Positions 17,871 through 26,800 of a stretch of 64,000 bases of DNA are shown here, in pieces (the stretch's first letter is position 1; each line of letters starts with the position of its first letter). The position numbers and the translations under genes were made by a program. The stretch comes from JACVRW01 sp963837445. Its GTDB lineage: Bacteria; Actinomycetota; Thermoleophilia; Solirubrobacterales; Thermoleophilaceae. The notes below the pieces were generated by a model. It searched no databases, had not been told where the DNA came from, and saw nothing but the letters and a program-made list of their open reading frames with translations. The DNA is taken from the NCBI GenBank assembly GCA_963837445.1, contig CAWINK010000020.1:1-64000 (forward strand), in the 5' to 3' direction.

Positions 17871-18959
17871 ATGCCCTGCGTGCGAGTGCACCTGATCGAC
17901 CCGTCCGCGGACGTGATCCCCTACGACCATGCCCTGGCCGCCGCGCTGGCGCGCCGTGGCGTGGAGGTTGAGCTGGTCACGTCGCGCTTCGTGCACGGGC
18001 CACCGCCGGTGCCGCTCGGGTACACCGTCAGCGAGTCCTTCTACCGGCTGGCCACGCGGCTGGGCGACCGGGCGCCACGCCGCCGCCGCGCGCTGAAGCT
18101 GGCGGAGCACGTGCCGGACATGCTTCGCTACCGGCGCCGCGCGGACGCCGCCGACGTGCGCCACTTCCAGTGGCTGCCGATCGAGCGGATCGACACGCTC
18201 CTGCTCCCCGCGGCGCGTCCGCGCGTGCTCACGATGCACAACGTGATCCGCCACGAGGCGGTGGACCTGCGCCTGGCGGGCAAGATGGATGCCGTGATCG
18301 TGCATACGAGACAGGGTGCGGAGCTGCTCGGCGGCGGCGACAACGTGCATGTGATCCCCCACGGCGCGTTCGAACACCTCGCGACCCAGTCGGACGAGCG
18401 CCCGCTTCCCAGCGAGTTCGCGCAGGTCGAGCGCCCGGTGGTGCTCTATTTCGGCGTGGTGAGGCCCTACAAGGGCGTGGACGTGCTGCTGGAGGCCTTC
18501 CGGCAGGTGGAGGACGCCGAGCTGTGGGTGGTGGGGCGCCCGCTGGGCGTGTCGATCGAGCACCTGCGCCGGCTCGCTCCAGCCGGCAGGGTGCGCTTCG
18601 TGGAGCGCTACGTGAGCGATGCGGAGCTGCCGGCGTTCTTCCGGCGCGCCGATGTCCTGGTTCTCCCGCATCGCAGCGTGGACGTGTCGGGCGTGCTGTT
18701 CGCGGGCCTCGCGTTCGGCAAGGCGATGGTCATGAGCGACGCCGGCGGGTTCCGGGAGCTCGTGGCCGACCACGGGGCGGGACTGCTCGTGCCGCCCGGA
18801 GATTCCGACGCGCTGGCGGAGGCCATCAGCGGCCTGATCGCGGATCCCGCCGAGCGCGCCCGGCTGGAGGAGCGGGCGATCGCCGCCGCGAAGGGCGCCT
18901 ACTCGTGGGACCGCATCGCGGAGCAGACAACGGCTGTCTACGAGCGGGTGCTGGCGTGA
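17871..18959 (+). CDS. Glycosyltransferase family 4
   Basis: The 362-residue GT-B glycosyltransferase begins VRVHLIDPSADVIPYDHALA and has YFGVVRPYKGVDVLLEAFR (start of the donor domain) and a C-terminal SGVLFAGLAFGKAMVMSDAGGFRE region with the family 4 glutamate spacing. It transfers a sugar from a nucleotide donor in the cytoplasm. Two starts are possible: ATG 17871, or GTG 17880 giving VRVHLID, which fits the family better and leaves a 7-nt gap after a GAGAAT -10. The stop overlaps the formyltransferase start (GTGA), so the two are translationally coupled. Confidence 0.9.
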   Translation: MPCVRVHLIDPSADVIPYDHALAAALARRGVEVELVTSRFVHGPPPVPLGYTVSESFYRLATRLGDRAPRRRRALKLAEHVPDMLRYRRRADAADVRHFQWLPIERIDTLLLPAARPRVLTMHNVIRHEAVDLRLAGKMDAVIVHTRQGAELLGGGDNVHVIPHGAFEHLATQSDERPLPSEFAQVERPVVLYFGVVRPYKGVDVLLEAFRQVEDAELWVVGRPLGVSIEHLRRLAPAGRVRFVERYVSDAELPAFFRRADVLVLPHRSVDVSGVLFAGLAFGKAMVMSDAGGFRELVADHGAGLLVPPGDSDALAEAISGLIADPAERARLEERAIAAAKGAYSWDRIAEQTTAVYERVLA

Positions 18960-19723
18960 GGGCGATCTTCATGGCGAAGTGCAAGCGCTCCGCAGCGCGC
19001 GCGCTCGACTGGCTCGTGGCCGAGGGCGTGGAGGTGGCCGCGGTGGTGGCCGCCGAGCCGGACCGCTTCACCCGCGAGGAGCAGCGCGTGGACCTCGTGG
19101 CCGAGCGCCACGGCCTGCCGCTGGTGAGCCACGAGCAGCTGTACGCGGAGCCACCCGACGACGTGGACGTGGTGATCTCGTTCCTGTTCTGGAAGCTGAT
19201 CCGCGAACCGCTCGTGACGCTCGGCCGGATCGGCTGCCTGAACTTCCACCCGGCGCCGCTCCCGGACCTGCGCGGCCTCGGCGGCTACAACGTGGCGATC
19301 CTCGAGGGGATGCGCGACTGGGGCGTCTCGTGCCATTTCGTGGACGAGAGCTTCGACACGGGCGATCTGGTCGAGGTCGAGCGCTTCCCGATGGACCCGG
19401 ATTCGGCCACCGCGTTCTCGCTGGACCTCGAGAGCCAGGAGCGGCTGCTCGGCCTGTTTCAGAGGGTGATTGGCCTGGCGATCGCCGGCCAGGAGCTGCC
19501 GCGCATGCCGCAGGGGCCGGGGCGCTACGTGGACGCCGACGAGCTCGAGCGGCTGCGCCGCGTTCGCCCGGGTGACGACCTCGATCGAAAGCTGCGCGCC
19601 TTCTGGTATCCGCCCCACCCCGGCGCCGTGCTGGAGGTCGACGGCCGCGACCTCACGCTCGTGGACGAGCAGCTCCTGGCGGAGGTCGCCCACGCCTATC
19701 GCGACTCCGGGATGGTGCCGTAG
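18956..19723 (+). CDS. Formyltransferase family protein, probable sugar N-formyltransferase
   Basis: The 255-residue protein with a formyl-transferase catalytic domain reads LNFHPAPLPDLRG (about residues 94-106; Asn and His of the catalytic triad) and CHFVDESFDTGDLV with the Asp. This is the same fold as methionyl-tRNA formyltransferase, but the C-terminal OB domain is short and reads FWYPPHPGAVLEVDGRDL. Together with a nearby 4,6-dehydratase and DegT aminotransferase it most likely N-formylates a 4-amino-4,6-dideoxy sugar nucleotide using formyl-tetrahydrofolate. Start GTG overlaps the GT4 stop; a much longer frame upstream is a shadow of the GT4 gene. Confidence 0.82.
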   Translation: MRAIFMAKCKRSAARALDWLVAEGVEVAAVVAAEPDRFTREEQRVDLVAERHGLPLVSHEQLYAEPPDDVDVVISFLFWKLIREPLVTLGRIGCLNFHPAPLPDLRGLGGYNVAILEGMRDWGVSCHFVDESFDTGDLVEVERFPMDPDSATAFSLDLESQERLLGLFQRVIGLAIAGQELPRMPQGPGRYVDADELERLRRVRPGDDLDRKLRAFWYPPHPGAVLEVDGRDLTLVDEQLLAEVAHAYRDSGMVP

Positions 19724-19726
19724 GCT
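19721..19726 (+). promoter_or_regulatory. -10 element of the cyclase/TPR gene
   Basis: TAGGCT ends 7 nt before the ATG at 19734 and overlaps the formyltransferase stop codon. The spacing suggests a leaderless transcript. Pattern-based. Confidence 0.4.
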
Positions 19727-19733
19727 CGGTTGC

Positions 19734-22700
19734 ATGAACTGCGCAGCCTGTGGTACCGAGAACCCGGCGGGTGCGCGCTTCTGCATGTCCTGCGGGAACA
19801 CGCTCGAGCGGCGCTGCGGAACCTGCGGCACGCCCGCGCCGGCCGAGGCCCGCTTTTGCATGAACTGCGGGGCCGCCCTGGACGGCACCCCGGTTGCGGG
19901 GTCGGCGCCCTCCGCACCACCCGAGGAACGCCGCCAGGTCACCGTGCTGTTCGCGGACCTGTCCGGCTACACCGCCTTCGCCGAGGGCATGGACCCGGAG
20001 CAGGTGAAGTCGCAGGTGAACCGCGCGCTGCTGCGCCTCGGCCACGAGGTCGAGCGCTACGGCGGCACCGTCGACAAGTACATAGGCGACAACGTCATGG
20101 CTCTATTCGGCGCCCCGGTGGCCCACGAGGACGACGCCGAGCGAGCCGTGCGCGCGGGGCTTGGGATGCAGGACGCGATGGCGGAGATCAATGCGGGTCT
20201 GGGCTCCGGCGCGAACTTCGAGCTGCGCGTGGGCGTGAACACGGGGGAGGTGCTGGCCGGCGCCGTGGGCGAGGCGTACACCGTGGTCGGCGACACGGTG
20301 AACGTGGCGTCGCGGCTGCAGAGCGCCGCGCGGCCGGGCACCGTGACCGTGGGCGAGCGGACGATGCGCTCCACCGACGCCGCGGTTAGCTACGAGGCGC
20401 TCGAGCCGCTCGAGCTCAAGGGCAAGGCCGAGCCGGTGCCGGCCTGGGAGGCAGTCGGGCTGATAGCGGAGCACTCGGTGCGGCGGGTGGGGCCGGCGCG
20501 CGAGTCGCCGCTCGTGGGCCGCCAGCAGGAGCTCATCACGCTCGACAGCCTCTACGACCGCGTGGTGCGCGAGGGGACCTCTCATCTGGTTACGGTGGTC
20601 GGCGAGGCGGGCGTCGGGAAGTCGCGCCTGCTGCGCGAGTTCGAGACGCGGCTGGCAGCGCATCCGTCCCACCCGACTGTTCGGACGGGCCGCTGCCTTC
20701 CGTACGGGAGCGGCATCGTGTTCTGGGCGCTCGGCGAGGTGCTCCGCCAGGAATGCGGGATCGTGGAGTCGGACTCCTCAGAGGAAGCCTGGGGCAAGCT
20801 GCGCTCGTACGTGGGAGAGCTGATGGGCGGCGTGGGCAAGGACTCGGACCGCGAGGCCGCTCTGATCGGACGGTTGCTCGGCGTGGACGTGCCCGCCGAG
20901 CTGGTTCCGGACGAGGACGACCCGGAGCGCCTGCGCGAGGCGTTCCTGGCGGCACTGCGCGGAGGCATCGAGGCGATGGCCAACCGGCACCCGTTCGTGA
21001 TCGCCTTCGAGGACATCCACTGGGCCGACGATGGCCTCCTCGACGCGATCGAGCACCTCGCGCAGTGGGTGCGTGCGCCGCTCCTGCTCGTCTGCCTCGC
21101 GCGCGACGAGCTGCTCGACCGGCGCAGCGGCTGGGGCGGTGGGCGGCGCTCCGCCACCCAGCTGTTCCTCGACCCGCTCAGCGACGAGCACAGCCGGGCC
21201 CTGGTGCGGGCGCTGCTCCCCGAGGGCGAGGAGGTCGTGCCGGCGGTGGCCGAGCGCTCCGGCGGCAACCCGCTGTTCGCCGAGGAGATGGCCCGCCGGA
21301 TCTCGGAGGAGGGCAGCATCGAGGCCGCGGAGCTGCCGGACACCGTTCAGGCCGTCCTGGCCGCGCGACTCGACTCGCTGGAACCGTTCGAGCGGCGGCT
21401 GGTGCAGCAGGCGTCGGTGGTGGGCCGCGTGTTCCCCGAGGGCGCGCTGGCCACGCTTGCGCGCTCGGAGGGGCGCGATCTGGGCCACGCGCTCATGTCG
21501 CTTCAGGAGAAGGACATCCTCGCCCCCTCGGCCGAGGGTCCGGTGCTCGGCGAGCGCGAGCTTGCGTTCAAGCACGTGCTGATCCGCGACGTGGCGTACG
21601 GCATGCTGCCCAAGGCGGTCCGCTCTCGGAAGCACTTCGAGGTGGGCACCTTCCTCGAGCAGCGGGCGGGCGACCGCACCGACGAGAGCGTGGCCCTGCT
21701 CGCCGAGCACTACGGCCGCGCGGCGGCGCTCGGGCGCGAGAGCGGGGTTGCGTCGCAGGAGCTCGAGGCGATGCGTGGGCGGGCGCTGCGCTTCCTCGAG
21801 GAGGCGGGCGATGCTGCGGCGCTCCTGTACGCGAACCGCGAGGCGGCCGCGCACTACCGGCACGCCCGCACGATCGCTCCGCAGGACGGTCGCGCCGACG
21901 TGGTGCGGATCGGCGAGAAGCTGGGCGACGTGTCGCTTCGCCTGGGCCGCGTGGACGAGGCGATCGGAGTGTGGTCCGACTGCCTCGACTGGCATCGCGG
22001 CCAGGAGGACCTCGAGCGCGTGGCGGACCTTCACCGCCGCATCGGCTCCGCGCTCTCGCACAAGGGCGAGCGCAAGACCGCGATCGAGCACTACCAGAAG
22101 GGCATCAACCTGCTGAAGGACGGCCCGCCGCGCATCGAGCTCGTGCGGCTCTACGAGGAGGCCGCCTGGCTCTACCTCCACACCGGCGACAACATGCTCG
22201 CCATCTACGCGTCCGAGAAGGCGCTGCGGCTGGCCGAGCGCCTCGACGAGACCCGCGCCGCGAGCCGCGCCCACGGGATCTTCGGCCGCGTCTTCGGCCG
22301 CATCGGTGACACGCAGAAGGCGCGCGAGAACCTGGAGCGGGCGGTGGAGCTGGCCCGCGGTTCCGACGACGGCGAGACGATCCTCGCCCTGTCGGCGCTC
22401 GGCCGCCACCTCGAGATCTCCGAAGCCGACGTGCCCGGCGCGCGCCGGGCCTACGAGGAGGCGCTGGCACTCGCCCAGGAGGTGGGGATGCTCCCCGCCC
22501 AGGCCGAGCTGCACGCCTGGCTTGCCCAACTGGCGGCGTACGTGGCCGACTGGGAGCGCGTGGAAGAGTCCACCGAGGCGAGCGCAGCGCTGGCCGAGCG
22601 CGAAGGGCTCGTGGGCAAGCTCTGCCTCCACTACGCGCTGCGCGGCCTGCTGCGCTGGCGCGAGGGGCGTATCGGCGAGGCCACGGTGCTGTTCCACCGC

Positions 22701-23255
22701 GCACACGAGCTGGCCGAGGAGGTCGGATGGTCGGAGATCGCGTTCCAGGCGCTGTTCGGCCTGGCGATCGCGCTGCGCGACCAGGGCGACCTCGACGGAG
22801 CCGCGGCCGCGCTCGATCAGTCGATCGAGGTGTGCGAGCGGGCCGGCCTGATCGCGCAGTCGATCCAGGCCACCGGAGCCCGTGCGGTCATCCTGGCACT
22901 GGCCCACCGGCCGCAGGCGGCCCGTGAGGCCGCGGCGATGACCACGCAGATGGCAGAGCGCCTGCACTATCCGATCGGCCTCGCGGCGGCGCTCGAGGCG
23001 CGCGGCGTGTCCGATGAGGACCCGATTGCCGGGGCTGCCCTGCTGGCCGAGTCCGAGGAGGCTTGGCGCGCGCTCGACCGCCCGCTGGAGGCCACACGCG
23101 CCCGCCTGCTAGCCGGCCAGGTGCTTCTGGGCCACGACGACGAGCGTGCCCATCAGCTGCTCGAGGAGGCCGCCCTGGAGAGCGAGCGTTTGGGCGTCAC
23201 GCACCTCGCGGAGAAGGCGCGCCGCGCCGCGAGCGCCGCCGAACGCCTGCACTGA
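19734..23255 (+). CDS. Zinc-ribbon / adenylate-guanylate cyclase / AAA-type ATPase / TPR protein
   Basis: The 1173-residue multidomain regulator opens with two zinc ribbons (Cys 3, 6, 17, 20 and Cys 28, 31, 42, 45). A class III nucleotide cyclase domain follows (about 66-235: VTVLFADLSGYTAF with metal Asp 75, YIGDNVMALFG, GDTVNVASRLQ). Next is a STAND/AAA ATPase (Walker A GEAGVGKSR about 290-298; FEDIHWADD about 423-431). The last third is TPR-like helical repeats. Cyclases of this architecture are common in actinobacteria and are thought to be signal integrators with unknown inputs. Start ATG is set by the Cys motif and a TAGGCT element 7 nt upstream. It sits inside the glycan locus without obvious operon partners. 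Confidence 0.9.
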   Translation: MNCAACGTENPAGARFCMSCGNTLERRCGTCGTPAPAEARFCMNCGAALDGTPVAGSAPSAPPEERRQVTVLFADLSGYTAFAEGMDPEQVKSQVNRALLRLGHEVERYGGTVDKYIGDNVMALFGAPVAHEDDAERAVRAGLGMQDAMAEINAGLGSGANFELRVGVNTGEVLAGAVGEAYTVVGDTVNVASRLQSAARPGTVTVGERTMRSTDAAVSYEALEPLELKGKAEPVPAWEAVGLIAEHSVRRVGPARESPLVGRQQELITLDSLYDRVVREGTSHLVTVVGEAGVGKSRLLREFETRLAAHPSHPTVRTGRCLPYGSGIVFWALGEVLRQECGIVESDSSEEAWGKLRSYVGELMGGVGKDSDREAALIGRLLGVDVPAELVPDEDDPERLREAFLAALRGGIEAMANRHPFVIAFEDIHWADDGLLDAIEHLAQWVRAPLLLVCLARDELLDRRSGWGGGRRSATQLFLDPLSDEHSRALVRALLPEGEEVVPAVAERSGGNPLFAEEMARRISEEGSIEAAELPDTVQAVLAARLDSLEPFERRLVQQASVVGRVFPEGALATLARSEGRDLGHALMSLQEKDILAPSAEGPVLGERELAFKHVLIRDVAYGMLPKAVRSRKHFEVGTFLEQRAGDRTDESVALLAEHYGRAAALGRESGVASQELEAMRGRALRFLEEAGDAAALLYANREAAAHYRHARTIAPQDGRADVVRIGEKLGDVSLRLGRVDEAIGVWSDCLDWHRGQEDLERVADLHRRIGSALSHKGERKTAIEHYQKGINLLKDGPPRIELVRLYEEAAWLYLHTGDNMLAIYASEKALRLAERLDETRAASRAHGIFGRVFGRIGDTQKARENLERAVELARGSDDGETILALSALGRHLEISEADVPGARRAYEEALALAQEVGMLPAQAELHAWLAQLAAYVADWERVEESTEASAALAEREGLVGKLCLHYALRGLLRWREGRIGEATVLFHRAHELAEEVGWSEIAFQALFGLAIALRDQGDLDGAAAALDQSIEVCERAGLIAQSIQATGARAVILALAHRPQAAREAAAMTTQMAERLHYPIGLAAALEARGVSDEDPIAGAALLAESEEAWRALDRPLEATRARLLAGQVLLGHDDERAHQLLEEAALESERLGVTHLAEKARRAASAAERLH

Positions 23256-23272
23256 CGGGCCGGCCCCCGGTC

Positions 23273-23296
23273 GAAAACCTCGATCTCGAGCTTTTC
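23273..23296. terminator. Bidirectional rho-independent terminator
   Basis: Hairpin GAAAA-c-CTCG-ATCT-CGAG-c-TTTTC, nearly symmetric, so each strand ends in a T-run. It lies 18 bp after the cyclase stop codon and about 160 bp beyond the end of the minus-strand LytR_C gene, so it can stop transcripts from both sides. Confidence 0.65.
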
Positions 23297-23327
23297 TCGC
23301 AGGGGGTTGCTGTGGTTGTCGTCCGTA

Positions 23328-23385
23328 TTGAAGGCCAACCCGCCCAACCTGCCCTCCGACCGCGGCGAGTGGCGAGTTGTCGACC
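23328..23385. repeat. Intergenic repeat, copy 1 of 2
   Basis: A 58-bp segment sharing its left 18 bp (TTGAAGGCCAACCCGCCC) with 16 matches and its right 15 bp (GGCGAGTTGTCGACC) exactly with 48832-48887. It lies in the gap between the bidirectional terminator and the end of the LytR_C gene (23256-23457 has no gene). Function unknown. Confidence 0.55.
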
Positions 23386-23457
23386 TCCGCTCAGGCCGAT
23401 CCCCTCAAGCTGCCGTCGGACCAGGCCACGCTCACCCGCGCGAACGCGATCGGAGCG

Positions 23458-24870
23458 CTACTGGGCCAGATCCGCGCCCGCGATCACGACGACGGTGGCG
23501 TCGCCGGCGAGCTCCTGGCTGGCCGCGTCGATCTCCTCGCGTTGGCCGATGCCGAGGCGCTTGTTCACGGCGCGCGCCTCGCGCACGTGACCCGGTGCGT
23601 AGAGCACGACCGACTCGGCGCGCTGCTGCTCCTGGTCCGCTGTATTGGCCACCGTCCCGAGCCGGAACCCGTGTGACTCCACCTCGTCGCCGACCTGCTT
23701 CGCGAGGCCCGGCACGGTCGTGCCGTTCAGCACCGCGACGGTCACGTTGCCGGGCACGATCGCGGGCTTCTTGGGGGCGCCATTCCCGTTGTCGCCGCCC
23801 TCGTCGCCGTTGGCACCACCGCCTGCGGTGACGCGTTCGCGCGAGGATGTGCCGCTGTCGTCGTCCGACATCTGGGTGAGACCGAACACGCCTGCGCCAC
23901 CGATGATCAGGAGGCCGGCCACGGCGAGCACGAGATAGCGCGGATTGGCCAGCAGCCGGCGGTACCAGGGGAGCCGACGCTGTGGCGGGATGATCGCGGT
24001 CGGCTGCGGCATCGGACGCGGCGGCAGCAATGGGCGCACGGGCGCACGCTGGCCGCTGCGGGTGGGCGGGACCGGCGGCGCACCAGGCGGACGGCCGCCC
24101 GCCGGCGTGGCGGGCCCGCCGGGGCCGCCTGGGACCACCGGCGCTCCGGGCTTCGCGGGCGGGGTGGCCGGCGCGTCGGTGGCGGCAGCCTTGCCGGCGG
24201 AGGTCGCGGGGGCGCCTGCGTCGCCGGGCTTGGCGTCCGCGTCGCCGGGCTTGGCGTCCGCGGCGTCGGGCTTGGCGTCCGCGGCGTCGGGCTTGGCGTC
24301 CCCGCCATCGCCGCTGTCGGGCTTGGCGGGGGCGCCGGGCGCGGCGGGGCCACCGGCTCCGCCTCCCTTCGTACCCGGCGTGGCCGGGCCCTTGGAGTCG
24401 CCCGGCTTCGCGCCAGGGCTCGGCGGCGCCTTCGGGGTCGCCCCCGCCGGTGCCTGTACGCCGGCCTGAGCGCCCGCGGCAGCCGGCGCTCCAGGAGCCG
24501 CGCCACCCGCGTTGCCGGTCTGTCCAGGCTTCGCCTGCGTGGCAGTGGCCGCTCCCGCGCCTGCCGCTGCGGCCACCGCCGGTGAGCCCGGCGCGGCAGT
24601 GGGCGGCGCCGGCTTGGTCGGCCCCGCCGCCGCTCCCGGCTGCACGGCCGCCGCCGCGGGCTTGGCGGCCTGCGGCTGCGCCTGCACGCGGCCGGGCACC
24701 ACGGTCGGCGCTCCGCCCGGATCGGCGGCGCGCTCGGGAGCGCGGCCGGCCCACTCGCGCAGACGCTTCACGTCGCGCGCCTGCGAGAAGTAGAGCACTG
24801 AGAGCACGGCCAGCCCGGCCACGGCGGCGAGCCCGGCATACGAGCCGATTTCTTGGACGATTTCCGGCAA
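23458..24870 (-). CDS. LytR_C-domain protein with long Ala/Pro-rich linker
   Basis: The 470-residue protein has a first hydrophobic segment (about residues 8-28, followed by LYFSQARDVKRLREWAGRAPER). A linker of about 270 residues made mostly of Ala, Pro, Gly and Lys follows, containing a 7-residue tandem repeat. Then come a second TM segment (about 310-332) and a C-terminal LytR_C domain (about 375-470: VTVAVLNGTTVPGLAKQV, VVLYAPG). LytR_C domains occur at the ends of LCP wall-glycan ligases; here the LCP catalytic domain is absent. A role near the cell wall is inferred. Start TTG, 7 nt after a TACAGT element. Confidence 0.85.
   Translation of the reverse strand: MPEIVQEIGSYAGLAAVAGLAVLSVLYFSQARDVKRLREWAGRAPERAADPGGAPTVVPGRVQAQPQAAKPAAAAVQPGAAAGPTKPAPPTAAPGSPAVAAAAGAGAATATQAKPGQTGNAGGAAPGAPAAAGAQAGVQAPAGATPKAPPSPGAKPGDSKGPATPGTKGGGAGGPAAPGAPAKPDSGDGGDAKPDAADAKPDAADAKPGDADAKPGDAGAPATSAGKAAATDAPATPPAKPGAPVVPGGPGGPATPAGGRPPGAPPVPPTRSGQRAPVRPLLPPRPMPQPTAIIPPQRRLPWYRRLLANPRYLVLAVAGLLIIGGAGVFGLTQMSDDDSGTSSRERVTAGGGANGDEGGDNGNGAPKKPAIVPGNVTVAVLNGTTVPGLAKQVGDEVESHGFRLGTVANTADQEQQRAESVVLYAPGHVREARAVNKRLGIGQREEIDAASQELAGDATVVVIAGADLAQ
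24220..24303. repeat. Four tandem 21-bp repeats inside the LytR_C gene
   Basis: Four consecutive 21-bp units (cores GTCGCCGGGCTTGGCGTCC and GGCGTCGGGCTTGGCGTCC) encode DAKPDAA/DAKPGDA heptads in the linker. Units 1-2 and units 3-4 form two near-identical pairs, which suggests recent duplication and likely length variation between strains. Confidence 0.8.
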
Positions 24871-24877
24871 GGGTCGA

Positions 24878-24883
24878 ACTGTA
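24878..24883 (-). promoter_or_regulatory. -10 element of the LytR_C gene
   Basis: TACAGT on the minus strand ends 7 nt before the TTG start at 24870, again the spacing expected for a leaderless transcript. Confidence 0.4.
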
Positions 24884-24931
24884 GAGCTGGGGGCGGCCCT
24901 CGTTGGGGGCCGCTAAGGCAAGGGCCGGACC

Positions 24932-26800
24932 TTAGCCGCCCTGGACCGTCAACGCGCGCTCAACCGACAGCTCGGCGACCGCCCCCGCCAGCGCGGCGGC
25001 GTCACCCGCGTACACGAGCTCCTCGATGCGGGTGAATGCGCCCTCCACCCAGTCCGGGTCGAGCGGCGGCTGCACCGCGCAGACGATCTTCTCCGCCGGG
25101 GTCGGCTCCGGGCGCTCTCCGGGGTTGAAGAGCTCCTCGTGGATCTTCTCGCCTGGCCGGCGGCCCACGATCTCCACGCCGATGTCCACCTCGGGCTCGA
25201 GTCCGGCCAGGCGGATCATGTTGCGCGCGAGGTCGATGATCTTCACGGGATCGCCCATCTCCAGCACGAACACCTCGCCGCCGGTGGAGAGCTCACCTGA
25301 GCGGATGATCAGCTGCACCGCCTCCGGGATCGTCATGAAGTAGCGGGTCATCTTCTCGTCGGTGACCGTGACCGGGCCGCCCTGGGCGATCTGACGGCGG
25401 AAGATCGGGACCACGGAGCCGGAGGAGCCGAGCACGTTGCCGAACCGAACCGAGGAGTAGCGCGTGCCCTTCCAGCGATTCTGCGCGGCCTCCACCGCCC
25501 ACTCCGCGAGCGCCTTGGATGCGCCCATGACGGTGGCGGGGCTCACCGCCTTGTCCGTGGACACCAGCACGAAGCGCTCGGCGCCCGCCTCGCCGGCCGC
25601 GGCGGCCACGATGCGGGTGGCGACCGCGTTGTTGCGCACCGCCTCCACCGGGTTCTCCTCCATGAGCGGCACGTGCTTGTAGGCGGCGGCGTGGAACACC
25701 ACGGACGGCTCGTACTCCGCGAACACCTCGCGCATGCGCGTGGCGTCCTTGCAGTCCGCGAGCACCGGCGTGGCGCGCGCGAAGTGGCGCTCCTCCTCGA
25801 GCTCGCGGCGTACCTCGAAGAGCGCGTTCTCGGAGTTCTCCAGCAGCACCAGCCGCTTGGCGCCCACGCGGGCGATCTGGCGAGACAGCTCCGCGCCGAT
25901 CGAACCGCCCGCGCCGGTCACGAGCACGGTGCGGCCGCGCAGGTACGCGCCCACCCGGTCGATCTCCACGCGCACCGGCTCGCGGCCGAGCACGTCCTCC
26001 ACGCGCACCTCGCGCACCTGGCGCATCAGGTTCACGCTGCCGGTGAGCAGCTCGAAGGTCGTCGGGAGCGTGCGCACCGGGATGCTGCGCTCGCGGCAGG
26101 CCGTGACCACGTGCTGGCGCAGCGTGCCCGGCGCCGAGGGGATGGCGATGATCACCTCGTCGGGCTGCACGCCGTCGAGGACGCGAGCCAGGTCCGGCGT
26201 GCCGCCGAGCACCTTGATCCCGGCGATGCGCATGCCCTGCTTGCGCGGGTCGTCGTCCACGAAGCCCACTGGCGCGCTGCGCAGGCCGGGATTGCGGCGC
26301 AGCTCGAATGCCACCTGCTGGCCGCCATTGCCGGCGCCGACGATCAGCACCTCGTGCGCCGCCCGCTCCAGGATCGCGCCGCGCGCGGGACGCTCGACGA
26401 TCGCACGCACCGCGAAGCGCGCACCGCTCACGAACACGAGCGAGAGCAGGAAGTCGAGCGCGAGGACGCCGCGCGGCGGGTCGTGGCGGCCGATCGAGAA
26501 CAGGAACAGCACAACGATCAGGCCGACGGTCGAGACCACCACGGCCTTGAGGATCGACTCGAAGTCCTTCTGGTCGACGAAGCGCCACAGCTTCGAATAG
26601 AGCCCGAACATCGAGAAGATCACGAGCTTCATCGCGACCGTGAGCGCGATCGTGTCCCAGAGCAGGCTCTCGTAGCGCTCCGGGATTCCAGAGTCGAAGC
26701 GCAGGACGTACGCGAGGTAGTACGCAAGCGCGAGCAGGCACGCGTCGACGCCTACCTGTCCCAGGCGGCGGGCGTTCACGGAGGTGGTCAGCGTTCTCAT
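24932..26800 (-). CDS. Nucleoside-diphosphate sugar 4,6-dehydratase (WbpM/PglF/CapD family)
   Basis: The 622-residue membrane protein has four N-terminal TM helices (residues about 15-110), a first Rossmann domain (VLIVGAGNGGQQ, about 150) and a C-terminal SDR dehydratase domain (TVLVTGAGGSIGAE, about 288; VSTDKAVSPATVMGASK). It converts a UDP-HexNAc to the 4-keto-6-deoxy sugar, the first step toward bacillosamine-, QuiNAc- or 4-formamido-type sugars. Length matches full-length PglF/WbpM. It overlaps the DUF354 gene by 4 bp (ATGA), forming an operon DegT-DUF354-dehydratase on the minus strand. Confidence 0.93.
   Translation of the reverse strand: MRTLTTSVNARRLGQVGVDACLLALAYYLAYVLRFDSGIPERYESLLWDTIALTVAMKLVIFSMFGLYSKLWRFVDQKDFESILKAVVVSTVGLIVVLFLFSIGRHDPPRGVLALDFLLSLVFVSGARFAVRAIVERPARGAILERAAHEVLIVGAGNGGQQVAFELRRNPGLRSAPVGFVDDDPRKQGMRIAGIKVLGGTPDLARVLDGVQPDEVIIAIPSAPGTLRQHVVTACRERSIPVRTLPTTFELLTGSVNLMRQVREVRVEDVLGREPVRVEIDRVGAYLRGRTVLVTGAGGSIGAELSRQIARVGAKRLVLLENSENALFEVRRELEEERHFARATPVLADCKDATRMREVFAEYEPSVVFHAAAYKHVPLMEENPVEAVRNNAVATRIVAAAAGEAGAERFVLVSTDKAVSPATVMGASKALAEWAVEAAQNRWKGTRYSSVRFGNVLGSSGSVVPIFRRQIAQGGPVTVTDEKMTRYFMTIPEAVQLIIRSGELSTGGEVFVLEMGDPVKIIDLARNMIRLAGLEPEVDIGVEIVGRRPGEKIHEELFNPGERPEPTPAEKIVCAVQPPLDPDWVEGAFTRIEELVYAGDAAALAGAVAELSVERALTVQGG

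Noticed and set aside
20778..22967. Long minus-strand open frame opposite the cyclase/TPR gene
   Set aside because: Antisense shadow with no recognisable motif; the plus strand encodes clear cyclase, ATPase and TPR domains.
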